Assembly (NCBI RefSeq): GCF_018130785.1
Contig: NZ_JAFCJT010000002.1
Coordinates: 682,001-746,000 of the forward strand
Direction of reading: 5' to 3'
Source of the DNA: Bradyrhizobium liaoningense
Lineage (GTDB): Bacteria > Pseudomonadota > Alphaproteobacteria > Rhizobiales > Xanthobacteraceae
Length of the DNA: 64,000 bases
The translations under genes and the position numbers were made by a program. Positions 24,591 to 34,600 of this stretch are shown piece after piece (the first letter of the stretch is position 1; each line of letters starts with the position of its first letter). The notes under the pieces were generated by a model that saw only the letters and a list, made by a program, of their open reading frames with translations, made no database searches and had not been told where the DNA came from.

Positions 24591-26285
24591 TCATAGATCG
24601 GCGGAGTTTGTTTTCTCCGCCGCGGTCGCCGGCACCGCCGCGCCGTTGCTCTTCCCGGCCACTGCATTAACCAACGACTTCACGGGATCGTCGCCCGGCG
24701 CAAATCCGCTCTGGCGCAGGATCTCGTCGATCATCGGACGGAGCGCGTGCACCTTGAGCAGCTCGCCTGCGAGGCCTTCGCCGAAGCCGACATTGCCTCC
24801 CCCCGCACCGTTGCCGCCGAACGCGCCGCCGGTGTGCAGGATGCGGACGTCCTTGAGGTTGGCAATCGGCCTCACCATCTCGGCCAGCGCCGAGGGCATC
24901 GTCTCGATCCGCTTCTTGGCGATCTCGAAGTCGATGACGTTGGCGCCGAGCTTGTTCTGCGCTTCGTTTTTCATGGTGATGACGGCGGCCTCGGCTTCAC
25001 CGATATTCCTGACGCCGACGGCCTTGATCTTGTTGGACTCGGCTTCCGCAGTGGCCAGCGTCTTGACGGCCTCGGCGCGATCGAGCGAGGCCTTCTTTTC
25101 GGCTTCGGCCGCGACGATCAACTCGGTCGACTTGCGCTCGGCCTCGGTTCGGGCGGCCAACACCTGGGTCAGGCGGGCACGGTCGGCGATCTCGACCGCG
25201 CGTGCGGTTACGACCTTTTCCTCCGCGGAGACGGCGACCGCTTCGGCGGTCTTGGCCTCGGCGACGGCTTCCGAGGTCTGCTTGCTCTTGGATGCGATCT
25301 GGATCTCGTTCTCCTGGGTGGCGATCTGGATTTCGCGCTGCGCGTCGGTCTTCCGCTTGTTGATCGCCAGATCCGACTCGATGACCGCGGTTTCCTTGAC
25401 CTGCTTGGCGCCCGCCTCCTTCTCGGCAACGGCGCGGTCGGTATCGATGCGGGCATTCTCCTCGGTCAGACGCGCGGTCTGGGTTGCGGTCGCGACCTCG
25501 GCCCGGGTGCTCGCGGTCTTGTTGGCGATGTCGCGCTCCTGCGAGAGCTCTGCTTCCTTCTTGGTGCGCTCGATCCCGAGGGTCTGCTGCCGCGCTTCGA
25601 GGTCCTTCTGCGCGATCGCCACCTCGTTGTCCCGCACGATGGCGTTGCGGTCGCGCCGGCGGGTCTCGGTGACGGTCTTCAATTGGGTGAGACCTTCGGC
25701 GTCGAAGAAGTTCTCCGGGTTGAAGAACTTGACGTCGGTCTGGTCCAGCTTGGTCAGCGACACGGATTCAAGCTCGAGCCCGTTCGATTTCACGTCGGAC
25801 TCGACCGTGGACTGCACATGCTTGACGAAATCGCTACGCTTCTCCTGAAGCTCCAGGATGCTCATGGTCGCCGCCACCGAGCGCAGGCCGTCGACGAATT
25901 TCGCCTCCACCTGGTTACGCAGCGCCTCGGCATCGTTGGTCAGCGCGCCCAGCGTCTGGCTTGCGAGCGCAATGCTCTCTTCATCAGGGCGGACGCGCAC
26001 GTAGAATTCGGCGACAATGTCGACGCGCAGGCGGTCCTTGGTGATCAGGGATTCCCGCTCCTTGCGCTCGACGGTGAGCCGCAGCGTCTTCAGATTGACG
26101 CTGGCATAGGAGTGGAAGATCGGCAGGATCATGGCGCCGCCGTCGAGCACGACCTTCTTGCCACCGAGGCCGGTGCGTACGAAGGCCTCGTCGCGGGTCG
26201 CACGCTTGTAGAGGATGGTGAAGACGATGCCCAAAACAACGATCAGCGCGACGCCGATCATGGCCGGGACTGCGATGTCGAACAT
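24591..26285 (-). CDS. flotillin-like SPFH protein (YqiK type)
   Basis: 564 residues: an N-terminal membrane segment (about 7-27), an SPFH/PHB domain to about residue 220, then a long Ala/Glu/Lys/Arg-rich coiled coil (about 225-460) with repeated AEA motifs, and a Gly-rich C-terminal tail (GGAFGGNGAGGGNVGFGEG). This is the flotillin layout. Such proteins scaffold membrane microdomains. The gene follows a YqiJ-like OB-fold protein and a PspA-like protein, the same pairing as E. coli yqiJ-yqiK, so the three genes form a membrane-integrity unit. Confidence 0.92.
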   Translation of the reverse strand: MFDIAVPAMIGVALIVVLGIVFTILYKRATRDEAFVRTGLGGKKVVLDGGAMILPIFHSYASVNLKTLRLTVERKERESLITKDRLRVDIVAEFYVRVRPDEESIALASQTLGALTNDAEALRNQVEAKFVDGLRSVAATMSILELQEKRSDFVKHVQSTVESDVKSNGLELESVSLTKLDQTDVKFFNPENFFDAEGLTQLKTVTETRRRDRNAIVRDNEVAIAQKDLEARQQTLGIERTKKEAELSQERDIANKTASTRAEVATATQTARLTEENARIDTDRAVAEKEAGAKQVKETAVIESDLAINKRKTDAQREIQIATQENEIQIASKSKQTSEAVAEAKTAEAVAVSAEEKVVTARAVEIADRARLTQVLAARTEAERKSTELIVAAEAEKKASLDRAEAVKTLATAEAESNKIKAVGVRNIGEAEAAVITMKNEAQNKLGANVIDFEIAKKRIETMPSALAEMVRPIANLKDVRILHTGGAFGGNGAGGGNVGFGEGLAGELLKVHALRPMIDEILRQSGFAPGDDPVKSLVNAVAGKSNGAAVPATAAEKTNSADL

Positions 26286-26316
26286 GACTTTCTCCGAAAA
26301 ATGACTTGCCAGCTGC

Positions 26317-26982
26317 TTAGCGTGAGCTTGTTAGAGTTGGTTTGGGCGGCTTGAGTTCATCGTCGGCCTTCACCGCTACGAAGCGGGTGCCGTCGCGATC
26401 GACCAGCAGGACCATGGTTCCCTGCGGCAGGGACGATGACGATGGCGCGGCGACCGCCCAGACGAAATGGCGGTTGCCGTGGATGTCGGCGACGCTGACG
26501 CGGCCGGGCGGCCCCTGATCGAGCGGACCGATAACGACCTCGCCGACCCGGCCGACGAGATCGCCGAGGCCGACGGCATAGCTTTCATCCTTGGGGATGA
26601 CCCGTGCGATAGCGCGGCTGGTGGCGCGGACCAGTGGAATTGAGACGGCGACCGCTCCGACCGACGCGAGCGTCGCCGGCAATGGACCGGCCACCATCCG
26701 CGCGATGTCCTGGATCAGGAAGCCGGTGATGGAGAAGGCGCCGAGCAGCAGCAGCAGGAAGATCAAGAGCGGCACGCCGCCGACATTGATCCAGGAGATG
26801 GCGTTGATGACGCCATTGTCGCTGGGGTGACCGAAATCGATGTTGGTGCCGAGCATCTCGCTCAGCGAGGCCCCGACCAGCATCGAGACCACCTCGATCG
26901 AGCCGACGATGAGGATCATGGCCGCCGCAATCGCGAACGGCCTGACCTCCGGCGACATCACGTGTTCGAGCAGTGCGCTCAT
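26317..26982 (-). CDS. YqiJ-like membrane OB-fold protein (DUF1449)
   Basis: 221 residues with three hydrophobic segments (about 17-38, 68-90, 100-118) and a C-terminal OB/NfeD-like beta domain (about 140-205) that carries the GLGDLVGRVGEVVIG turn. Proteins of this type accompany flotillins and are thought to act in membrane quality control. It starts 10 bases after the PspA-like gene and 31 bases before the flotillin gene, indicating one transcript. Confidence 0.87.
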   Translation of the reverse strand: MSALLEHVMSPEVRPFAIAAAMILIVGSIEVVSMLVGASLSEMLGTNIDFGHPSDNGVINAISWINVGGVPLLIFLLLLLGAFSITGFLIQDIARMVAGPLPATLASVGAVAVSIPLVRATSRAIARVIPKDESYAVGLGDLVGRVGEVVIGPLDQGPPGRVSVADIHGNRHFVWAVAAPSSSSLPQGTMVLLVDRDGTRFVAVKADDELKPPKPTLTSSR

Positions 26983-26992
26983 GACACATTAC

Positions 26993-28147
26993 TCAGGAGC
27001 GCGACTTCAACCGCGCCAGCCTCGCTGCAATCTCCTTGTCGCGATGCAACGTGCTGAGCTCGTCGATGTCGCTCGAATACGGGATGCCCGGCGGCACGCC
27101 GGTGGCGCGCGCCACCGCCCTGCCCGCGCGCAGCGCCTTCGCTGCCGCGGATCTGCCGCCCTGTTTCCGGGGCGACGTCGAGGCCTGGTGACTAGCGGCC
27201 GCTTCGCTCTTTTCGAGATCGGCGCAGCGTTGCTCGGCATCCTGGAGTGCCGACAGCACCGCACGCAGCGAGGTGACACATTGTTCGATCTTCTCGTTGT
27301 TCTCGTCGATGGCGCGAGAGAGCACCTCGAACTGCGCCTCCAGATCCATCTGCCGTGCGATGCCGGCGCGGGCGAGATCGTCGCGGCTATCAGCGATCGC
27401 GCCCTCGATCTTGGGCGTGAGGTCAGTCATCTCGCGCTCGATCTCGGTGCGGCGTGCGTTGAGGCGGTATTCCTCGGCCCTTGCCGCCGCGAGCGCATCG
27501 CGCGCCTCGCTTTCGGCGCGCTCGATCTCGCGGATGGCCTGGTCGACCACCGTCAGCTTGTTCTTTCCTTCCGCCTGCTCGATCGCGTCGTAAGCGATCC
27601 CGGCGATCAGGCGCCCGACCCGGGACAGGAAATTGTCGGGGGCGGCAGCGATGGTATCCATGGCGTTCTCCTCCTCTGGCAGACTGTTCGGCGTGACGCC
27701 GTAGTGAACTTCGAACCCGTCGTCGGTGCGGATGAGGTGTGCGGGCGCGCTCTGTCCCCAGCCCTCGGCATAGCCGGCGTAGTCGAAGGGCACGCTGAAG
27801 CGCCCCTGCACGGTCGCAATCGAAATGGTGGCCGGGCCCTTGATCTTGGCGAGCTTGTCGTCGAGCGGCAGGCGGCGACCCTGCGCGGTGCGATAATCGG
27901 CGCGGTCGCGAAGACCCAGCGTCACCAGGCGCGAGGGCAACGCGGTCTGTTTCCGGATCGGCTCATAGGCATGGGCATGGAGCAGGACGACGTTGGAACC
28001 GACGTTATGGCTCCGCGCGACCTCGTCGAGGATCTCCATCATGCGGTCATAGGCTTGGAACGTCGCCTCAAGCGCGGCCTTGGCGGCCGGGTCGGGCGCA
28101 AGCCTGTAACGCAGCGCGGACGGCGCGTTTCGGGACGACGGGCTCAT
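26993..28147 (-). CDS. PspA/IM30-like protein with an extra N-terminal domain
   Basis: 384 residues from ATG 28147. Residues about 163-384 are a PspA-like coiled-coil protein (membrane-stress sensor and stabiliser). Residues about 1-162 are different: LRYRLAPDP, LPSRLVTLGLRDRADY, LDDKLAKIKGP and VQGRFSVPFDY resemble, by my reading only, the N-terminal part of TnpB-type (IS605 OrfB) proteins; no nuclease domain is present. A strong internal ribosome-binding site (27670-27675) precedes an in-frame ATG at 27661, from which a 222-residue PspA, the normal PspA length, would be made. Either one fusion or two products (384 and 222 residues) are expected. The gene begins the flotillin unit. Confidence 0.75.
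   Translation of the reverse strand: MSPSSRNAPSALRYRLAPDPAAKAALEATFQAYDRMMEILDEVARSHNVGSNVVLLHAHAYEPIRKQTALPSRLVTLGLRDRADYRTAQGRRLPLDDKLAKIKGPATISIATVQGRFSVPFDYAGYAEGWGQSAPAHLIRTDDGFEVHYGVTPNSLPEEENAMDTIAAAPDNFLSRVGRLIAGIAYDAIEQAEGKNKLTVVDQAIREIERAESEARDALAAARAEEYRLNARRTEIEREMTDLTPKIEGAIADSRDDLARAGIARQMDLEAQFEVLSRAIDENNEKIEQCVTSLRAVLSALQDAEQRCADLEKSEAAASHQASTSPRKQGGRSAAAKALRAGRAVARATGVPPGIPYSSDIDELSTLHRDKEIAARLARLKSRS
27670..27675 (-). promoter_or_regulatory. strong internal Shine-Dalgarno for a 222-residue PspA product
   Basis: AGGAGG (read on the - strand), 8 bases before the in-frame ATG at 27661. It lies within codons for a PEEEN stretch, so it could be coincidental, but the spacing is ideal and the resulting protein is of standard PspA length. 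Confidence 0.6.
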
Positions 28148-28155
28148 GGAAAGCA

Positions 28156-28180
28156 CTAAAGCACCATTTTGGTGCTTTAG
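28156..28180. promoter_or_regulatory. perfect 11-bp palindrome like an NtrC box, 8 bases before the PspA-like start
   Basis: Two perfect 11-base arms flank a 3-base centre; the core reads AGCACCA-TTT-TGGTGCT. This fits the general NtrC enhancer consensus (GCACC-N5-GGTGC). No clear sigma-54 -24/-12 pair was found close by, so it may be an NtrC-family site acting as an operator at a near-leaderless start, or another regulator's site. Confidence 0.5.
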
Positions 28181-28195
28181 GAAGAGGAGGTGCAA

Positions 28196-28690
28196 TCACG
28201 TTCCACTGATCCTTCGGCACTCTATGGATTTGTCGCGGCGGCTCGGATCCGCGTTCAAGGTGGGCTATCACCTTCTAGATCATCGCCGATCAAGACTTCT
28301 TGCACGTGCGGGTTGCAATTTTCATCAAAGCCAAGACTCTCGTGTCCCGGACGCGCTGCGGCCTTCTAACGCTGCGGCGGGTGCCCCGGACTGCGCCGCG
28401 CCCCATTCGGCTACGCATCGCCCCCGCGGTCGCCGACATCGGATGGCGCGATACGTAATTTACGAATTCGGGAGAACCAAATGATATCGGGGCCAGGCTA
28501 GGATTTGCGCGCTTAGAGAATCATCTGGTGAGATCGCTCAACGGAGATATGACGCCCGAATGACGCATCTGCTTTCCGCATAGATCACCGCTCTCCACAG
28601 CCTGTCCGCAGCATATCCACAGGCCGACTATGCCGGATTCGCGAGACCGCACAGGTCACTTGCTGCGCACAAATCCACAGGGCGGCTATG
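28196..28690. other. intergenic stretch with repeat remnants
   Basis: About 500 bases without a convincing gene. It holds a degenerate palindromic repeat (28335-28390) and a pair of 18-base direct repeats containing ATCCACAGG (28615-28632 and 28673-28690). The latter resemble weak DnaA boxes but lie beside a gene end, not an origin-type AT-rich region. Confidence 0.5.
28335..28390. repeat. degenerate intergenic palindromic repeat
   Basis: A sequence of the GTGTCCCGGACGCGCTGCGG type, partly mirrored by CCGCAG-like and CCGGGGCA-like stretches. It resembles a common Bradyrhizobium intergenic hairpin, but many positions no longer pair. Confidence 0.4.
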
Positions 28691-28954
28691 TCAGCTGCCA
28701 GCCTGATCGAACACGGTGCGGCAAGCCTCGCTCAAGCTTGATCGGTTACGGCGCAGACAGGCCGTGATGGCGCGGACGTTGGGGATCTCGCCGGCGCAGA
28801 GCCGGTAGACGTCGGGGGTGCAGGCCCGGCGCTGCTCCGGCGTTCCCTGTTGCGCTTGAGCGGCGGTGGCAAACAGCGCCAGGAACAGCCCGACCGTCGA
28901 GGCGCGACGCGCCCTACTCTTCACACCCGCAAACCGCAAGAACCTCGCCTTCAT
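28691..28954 (-). CDS. small secreted Cys-rich-repeat protein
   Basis: 87 residues. A signal peptide (about 1-35) is followed by a 50-residue domain with four cysteines in the order C-x7-C-x12-C-x11-C (ACTPDVYRLC, then CLRRNRSSLSEAC). This is the short cysteine-rich-repeat family of periplasmic proteins. The domain is probably held by two disulfides. Function unknown; no operon partner. Confidence 0.75.
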   Translation of the reverse strand: MKARFLRFAGVKSRARRASTVGLFLALFATAAQAQQGTPEQRRACTPDVYRLCAGEIPNVRAITACLRRNRSSLSEACRTVFDQAGS

Positions 28955-29212
28955 GACCAGTCTCCCGTCTGCCTTGCCCGCCCGGCCTTCGCCGGCCGGT
29001 GTCGTGCAACGGGTAGGAGAAATAAATCGCGGGGGATGTGATCTCTTTCACATTGGGGCTGGATGGGTGGAACGTACGGTTTCCCGGGGCTTTTAAGAGA
29101 TCGCTAACCAATCAAAACCCGATCGCCGGATCGTTAAAATGCGAACGATCGGATCAATCGGGTAACAAACCGGCTTTGCGACATTGCGCCATCCGCGTTC
29201 TGCGAGGGTGCG

Positions 29213-29407
29213 ATGAGCGAAGCCGAATTCAACTTGCTGCTGGATGCCGTCCGGGACGCCATGGTCTATCAAGATTTCGCGCCCGTGCCGGAGGAGGAAT
29301 TCGTGCCCCGCTCGTGGTCGTACGCCGCAACGCCCAAGGCTGCCAATGACAATGAGGGCGCCTGGCCCCTTCTGCCGTTCCCGGACGGCTGGTACGCGGC
29401 CGGTTAA
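29213..29407 (+). CDS. small hypothetical protein (64 residues)
   Basis: Starts at ATG 29213 with a GAGGG-type site just upstream. The sequence is acidic, with a helical N-terminus (EAEFNLLLDAVRDAMVYQDF) and an aromatic-rich end (WPLLPFPDGWYAAG). An upstream near-palindrome (29129-29150) may be part of its control region. No family recognised. Confidence 0.6.
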   Translation: MSEAEFNLLLDAVRDAMVYQDFAPVPEEEFVPRSWSYAATPKAANDNEGAWPLLPFPDGWYAAG

Positions 29408-29488
29408 GGCCACTTTCAACGTCAGCCGATGCGCCCGCTCCCGCGGGCGTTTTGCTATCGGGCATGCGCCGGAACGGCGTGGCGCCGA

Positions 29489-29635
29489 TCAGGTCTTGAC
29501 CCGCTCCTCGCCGTCCTGCGGCGCCCGATCGGGCGCGGCTGGCGGAAAAATGCTGTCATAGATCGCACGGGCCTCGCGAATGAGGCGAGCCCGCTCCAGC
29601 TCGGATTTCGGGACAAATCGGACGACGTCGCTCAC
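29489..29635 (-). CDS. small hypothetical protein (48 residues)
   Basis: Reads from GTG 29635 to TGA 29489: begins MSDVVRFVPKSELERARLIR, then a short acidic tail. Start and content resemble small conserved proteins I associate with Bradyrhizobium. GGAG lies 6 bases upstream of the GTG. A possible 11-codon leader frame (ATG at about 29665) ends exactly at this start (GTGA overlap). Function unknown; probably cytoplasmic with a helical core. Confidence 0.6.
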   Translation of the reverse strand: MSDVVRFVPKSELERARLIREARAIYDSIFPPAAPDRAPQDGEERVKT

Positions 29636-29824
29636 GTGCTCTCCAGCTCCAGGGGTTCGTCACGCATCACTTCGCAGATGCGAAGTCCATGCCATCGGGC
29701 CTGAATCGCTGGTGTCCGCCAAGCCCCGGGCAAACCCGGTGTGCACGGGCCGGCAGGCCTTTGCCGCGCGCTCGGCGGAACGCGCGGTGAGCAAAATTTG
29801 TGATGAAATATCAGGAGGTTGTTA

Positions 29825-29898
29825 TGGAGGCCACGACCAGAATTGAACTGGTGTACACGGTTTTGCAGACCGTTGCGTAACCACTCCGCCACGTGGCC
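29825..29898 (-). tRNA. tRNA-Cys (anticodon GCA)
   Basis: The acceptor GGCCACG pairs with CGTGGCC; a T discriminator is followed by an encoded CCA (29825-29827). The anticodon loop CTGCAAA gives GCA, and the T loop reads TTCAATT. A complete cloverleaf on the - strand. Confidence 0.95.
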
Positions 29899-29954
29899 CC
29901 GTAAGGGCGGAGCAATATAGGGGATCAATGGCTTAGGCAACCCCGACCGGGCGT

Positions 29955-30715
<761 letters not shown>

Positions 30716-30837
30716 GCGCGCCTCACAGCCAATACGCGACGCGGTGGCGGTATCTTGCGTAGCAGCGGAAGGCGATGACGGCTCTATCCGCCCGCCGTGT
30801 GCCGGGCAATCAACCGTACGGATGAGGAAGGCCGAAG

Positions 30838-31572
30838 TCAGGCCCGCTTGCGGCGGCGGAAGTCGCGCCGACCGCCCTTTGGGGCCGGCTTCGGCGCCAA
30901 TTCCGGCATCTCCGCCTGGACTTCGCGGTACCGAGTTAACATCCGTTCAAAACTGGCGTTCAGCGTCTCCGCGATATCGGGGCGCTTCTCAAGACTGGCC
31001 AGGATCGTTGCGGCGGCCTCGATGGTCGACAGCCCGTCCTTGCGCGGCTCCTTGCGCAGGCGGCCGTAGCGGGAGGGATGCGCCGGGTTGAGGATGACGC
31101 GCTGGCATTTCAGCATCCAGGGATTGCGCCACCACAGCGCCTTGGCCTGGCTCCAGGTGCCGTCCAGCAGCACCACGCCTTCGAGCTTGCCCAGGATCGA
31201 GCGCTGGTTCTCCGCGACTTCGCCCTTGCGGTTGAGCGCCAGGATCTCGCCCTCGGCTTCGAGATCGGCCGCGCGGGCTGAGCCGAGATAGAGCACCGCC
31301 CAATGCGAGGCGTTCTCGATCGGCCGCCCAAGTGCCTTGGACAGGCTTGGCCAGGACAGGCCGACCCGCACCGTGGCATCATCGAAATGCTTCGCAAGCA
31401 GCCGCGCGGTGCCGAGCGCCCGGTCCTGCTCCTGCGGATGCTGGAGGATCAGGAGCGAGAGCCGGTTTTCAATCGGCGCGACGCTGTCGCAGATGCATAG
31501 CGGCATCGGCTTCTGGCAGTGCGGGCATTCGGGGATCGGCTCGGCCGGCGCGGCGGCGGTGGGGTTCGACAT
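30838..31572 (-). CDS. DTW-domain tRNA-uridine aminocarboxypropyltransferase
   Basis: 244 residues from ATG 31572. It has an N-terminal zinc-like Cys set ([13 protein letters not shown]), a LILQHPQE strand and the DTW signature region with [14 protein letters not shown]. Enzymes of this family attach the 3-amino-3-carboxypropyl group of SAM to uridine in tRNA (acp3U). The C-terminus is Lys/Arg-rich, suiting RNA binding. A longer start at 31608 is possible, but the chosen start gives a cleaner N-terminus. It stands alone between the broken ATPase gene and the efflux operon. Confidence 0.87.
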   Translation of the reverse strand: MSNPTAAAPAEPIPECPHCQKPMPLCICDSVAPIENRLSLLILQHPQEQDRALGTARLLAKHFDDATVRVGLSWPSLSKALGRPIENASHWAVLYLGSARAADLEAEGEILALNRKGEVAENQRSILGKLEGVVLLDGTWSQAKALWWRNPWMLKCQRVILNPAHPSRYGRLRKEPRKDGLSTIEAAATILASLEKRPDIAETLNASFERMLTRYREVQAEMPELAPKPAPKGGRRDFRRRKRA

Positions 31573-31613
31573 GGCCGCCGCTATACGCCCTGCACGGCGG
31601 TTCAACAACCCGC

Positions 31614-34600
31614 CTATTCAGCCGGCGCAGCGAGCGGACGCGGCTCGGAGCGGCGGCGCAGGCGGTCGATCAGGAGGTAGATCACCGGTGTCGTATAGAG
31701 CGTCAGGATCTGCGAGACGAACAGGCCGCCGATGATGGTGATGCCGAGCGGACGACGGAGCTCCGTGCCGGGGCCTGTCGCGATGACCAGCGGAATGCCG
31801 GCGAACAGTGCCGCCATGGTCGTCATCAGGATGGGGCGGAAGCGGGCCTGGCAGGCCTCGAAGATCGCCTCCGCCGAGGACAGGCCGCGCTGGCGCTCGG
31901 CGTCGAGCGCGAAGTCCACCATCATGATGCCGTTCTTCTTGACGATGCCGATCAACAGGATGATGCCGACGAAGGCGATCACCGTCAGCGGCGTGTTGGT
32001 CAGCTGCAAGGCGAGCAGCGCGCCGAGCCCGGCCGAGGGCAGCGTCGAGATGATCGTCAGCGGATGGGCGAGGCTCTCATAAAGCACGCCGAGCACGATA
32101 TACATCGCCACCAGCGCGCCGAGGATGAGGAGCGGCTGGCGGCCGCTGGTCCTGGCGAAATCGCCTGCGTTCCCGTCAAAACTGCCGCGAATGCCTTCGG
32201 GCATGTGCAGCTCCTCGACCGCGCGCTGCACGTTCTGGGTGGCTGTCTGAAGCGGCACGTTCGGCAACAGGTTGAACGACACCGTGGTCGAGGGAAACGC
32301 CTGCGAATGATAGACCGCCAGCGCAGCGAGCCCGCGCGTCGCATGCACCACGGCCGACAGCGGCACCTGCGCGTCATTGGCACCGGCGACATAGATGCGA
32401 TCGAGGTTGGATGGGTCGACCTGGAATTTCGGGTCGATCTCCAGCACGGTCATATACTGGTTGCGCTGGGTGTAGATGATCCCGATCTGCCGCTGCGAAA
32501 ATGCGTTGTTGAGCGCGTTGTCGATGTCCTGGACCTTGACGCCGAGCGCCGAGGCCTTCTGGCGGTCGATCGAGAGCGTGAGCTGAAGTCCGCCGGGATC
32601 GCGGTCGCTGGAAATATCCGTGATGCCCTCGACGCTCTCCATGCGCTTGGCCACGATCGGTGCCCACTTCTGGAGCAGGCTGAGATCGGTGCTGGTCAGC
32701 GTGTACTGGTAGTCGGAATCGCTCTGCCGTCCGCCGGCGCGGACGTCCTGGGCGGCGAACATGAAAAGGCGGATGCCGGGCACCGGGTACAAGGCGCGCC
32801 GAAGACGGTCGATCACGACCTGCGTCGAGACGTGGTCGCGCTCCTCCGGCGGCTTCAGGCTTATGAACATGGTGCCGCGGTTGGAGGTCGCTCCCCCCGG
32901 CCCGCCTCCGCTGCCGACCGTCGAGCCGATGCCGGCCACGGCCGGATCCTGCATCACGATCTCGGCGAGCCGCTGCTGCAGGCCGAGCATGGACTGGAAC
33001 GAAATGTCGGCCGAGGCGCGCGTCGCGCCGATGACGAAGCCGGAATCGTCGGTCGGGAAATAGCCCTTGGGGACCTTGATGTAGAGCGTCACCGTGAGTC
33101 CGATGGTGGCGAAGAACACCAGCAGCGTCAGCAGTGGATATTGCAGCACGGTACGCAAGCTGCGGGCGTAAAACGCGACCACGCGCGACAGCGAACCTTC
33201 GATCACCCGATCGAACAGCGTCGCGGTCCCCGACGTGGTCTGCCGGATGTAATGGGCGCAGATCATCGGCGTGACCGTCAGAGACACCAGCGTCGAGACC
33301 AGGATCGCGAAGGTCAGCGTCAGCGAGAACTCGCGCAAGAGCCGACCGACGATGCCATCCATGAAGATCAGCGGCGTGAAAGCCGCGATCAGCGACAGGC
33401 TGATCGAGACCACGGTGAACCCGATCTGCCGTGCGCCTACCAGGGCCGCCTGGAGCGGCCGCATGCCATGTTCGAGATTGCGGTACATGTTCTCGATCAT
33501 GACGATGGCGTCGTCGACCACGAAGCCGACCGAGATCGCCAGCGCCATCAGCGACAGATTGTCGATCGAGAAGCCCGCGACCCACATCCCGGCACAGGTC
33601 CCGGCCAGCGCCAGCGGCACGGAGATGCCGGCGGCGATCGTCGGCGTCAGCCGCCGCAGGAACACGAACACCACGACCATCACGAGGACAGCGGTTGCCA
33701 GCAGCGTCCACTGCATGTCGAGCACGCTGGCGCGGATCGTGCTGGTGCGGTCGACCAGCGTGGAAATATCGACACCCGCCGGGATCCATTGTTTCAGCGC
33801 CGGGATCAGCGCCTTCACCCGGTCGACGGTGTCGATGACGTTGGCGTCGCCCTGCTTGGTGATCTGGATCAGCACCGCCGGCTGCTTGTTGAACCAGGCG
33901 ATCGAGCGGGCGTTGCGGACGGAGTCCTCGATGTCGGCGACGTCGGACAGCCGGACGAAATTGCCGTTCGAGCTCTTGATGATGATGTCGCGGAACTCTT
34001 TCGCCGTCCGCATCTGCTTGTTCAGCGACAGCGTCTCGCTTTGGCGCTCGCCGTTGAAGATGCCGACCGGACCAAGCGGGTTGGCGTTGATAATCGCGGT
34101 CCTGACGTCGTCGGTGGCGATGCCGGCGTTGGACAGCGCGACGGGATTAAGCTGCACGCGCACCGCCGGCTGGTCTGCGCCGCTCACCGTCACGTCGCCG
34201 ACACCAGGCACCTGCGAGATGCGCTGCGCGAGCACGGTATCGGCGACGTCGTAGATCGCGCTGGCCGACAGCGTCTTCGAGGTCAGCGCCAGCACGAAAA
34301 CTGGCGCGCCGGCCGTGTTCGCCTTGCGGAATCGCGGCAGCGTCGGCAGGTCGCTCGGCAGGTCGATCAGCGCGGCGTTGATCGCCGCCTGCACGTCGCG
34401 CGCGGCCTTGTCGATGTTGCGGCCGATGTCGAACTGGAGCTGAATGCTGGTCGTGCCGAGCGACGACGTCGAGGTAATCTGGTTGATGCCCGCGATCTCG
34501 CCGAGCCGACGCTCCAATGGCGAGGCCACCGTCGCCGCCATGACGGACGGGTCGGCGCCCGGCCGGCTGGCCGACACGAAGATGGCGGGGAAGTCGACGT

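Noticed and set aside
28146..28484. + strand 112-residue frame over the palindrome
   Set aside because: No ribosome-binding site, low-complexity Arg/Ala content, overlaps repeat DNA and the PspA-like gene start.
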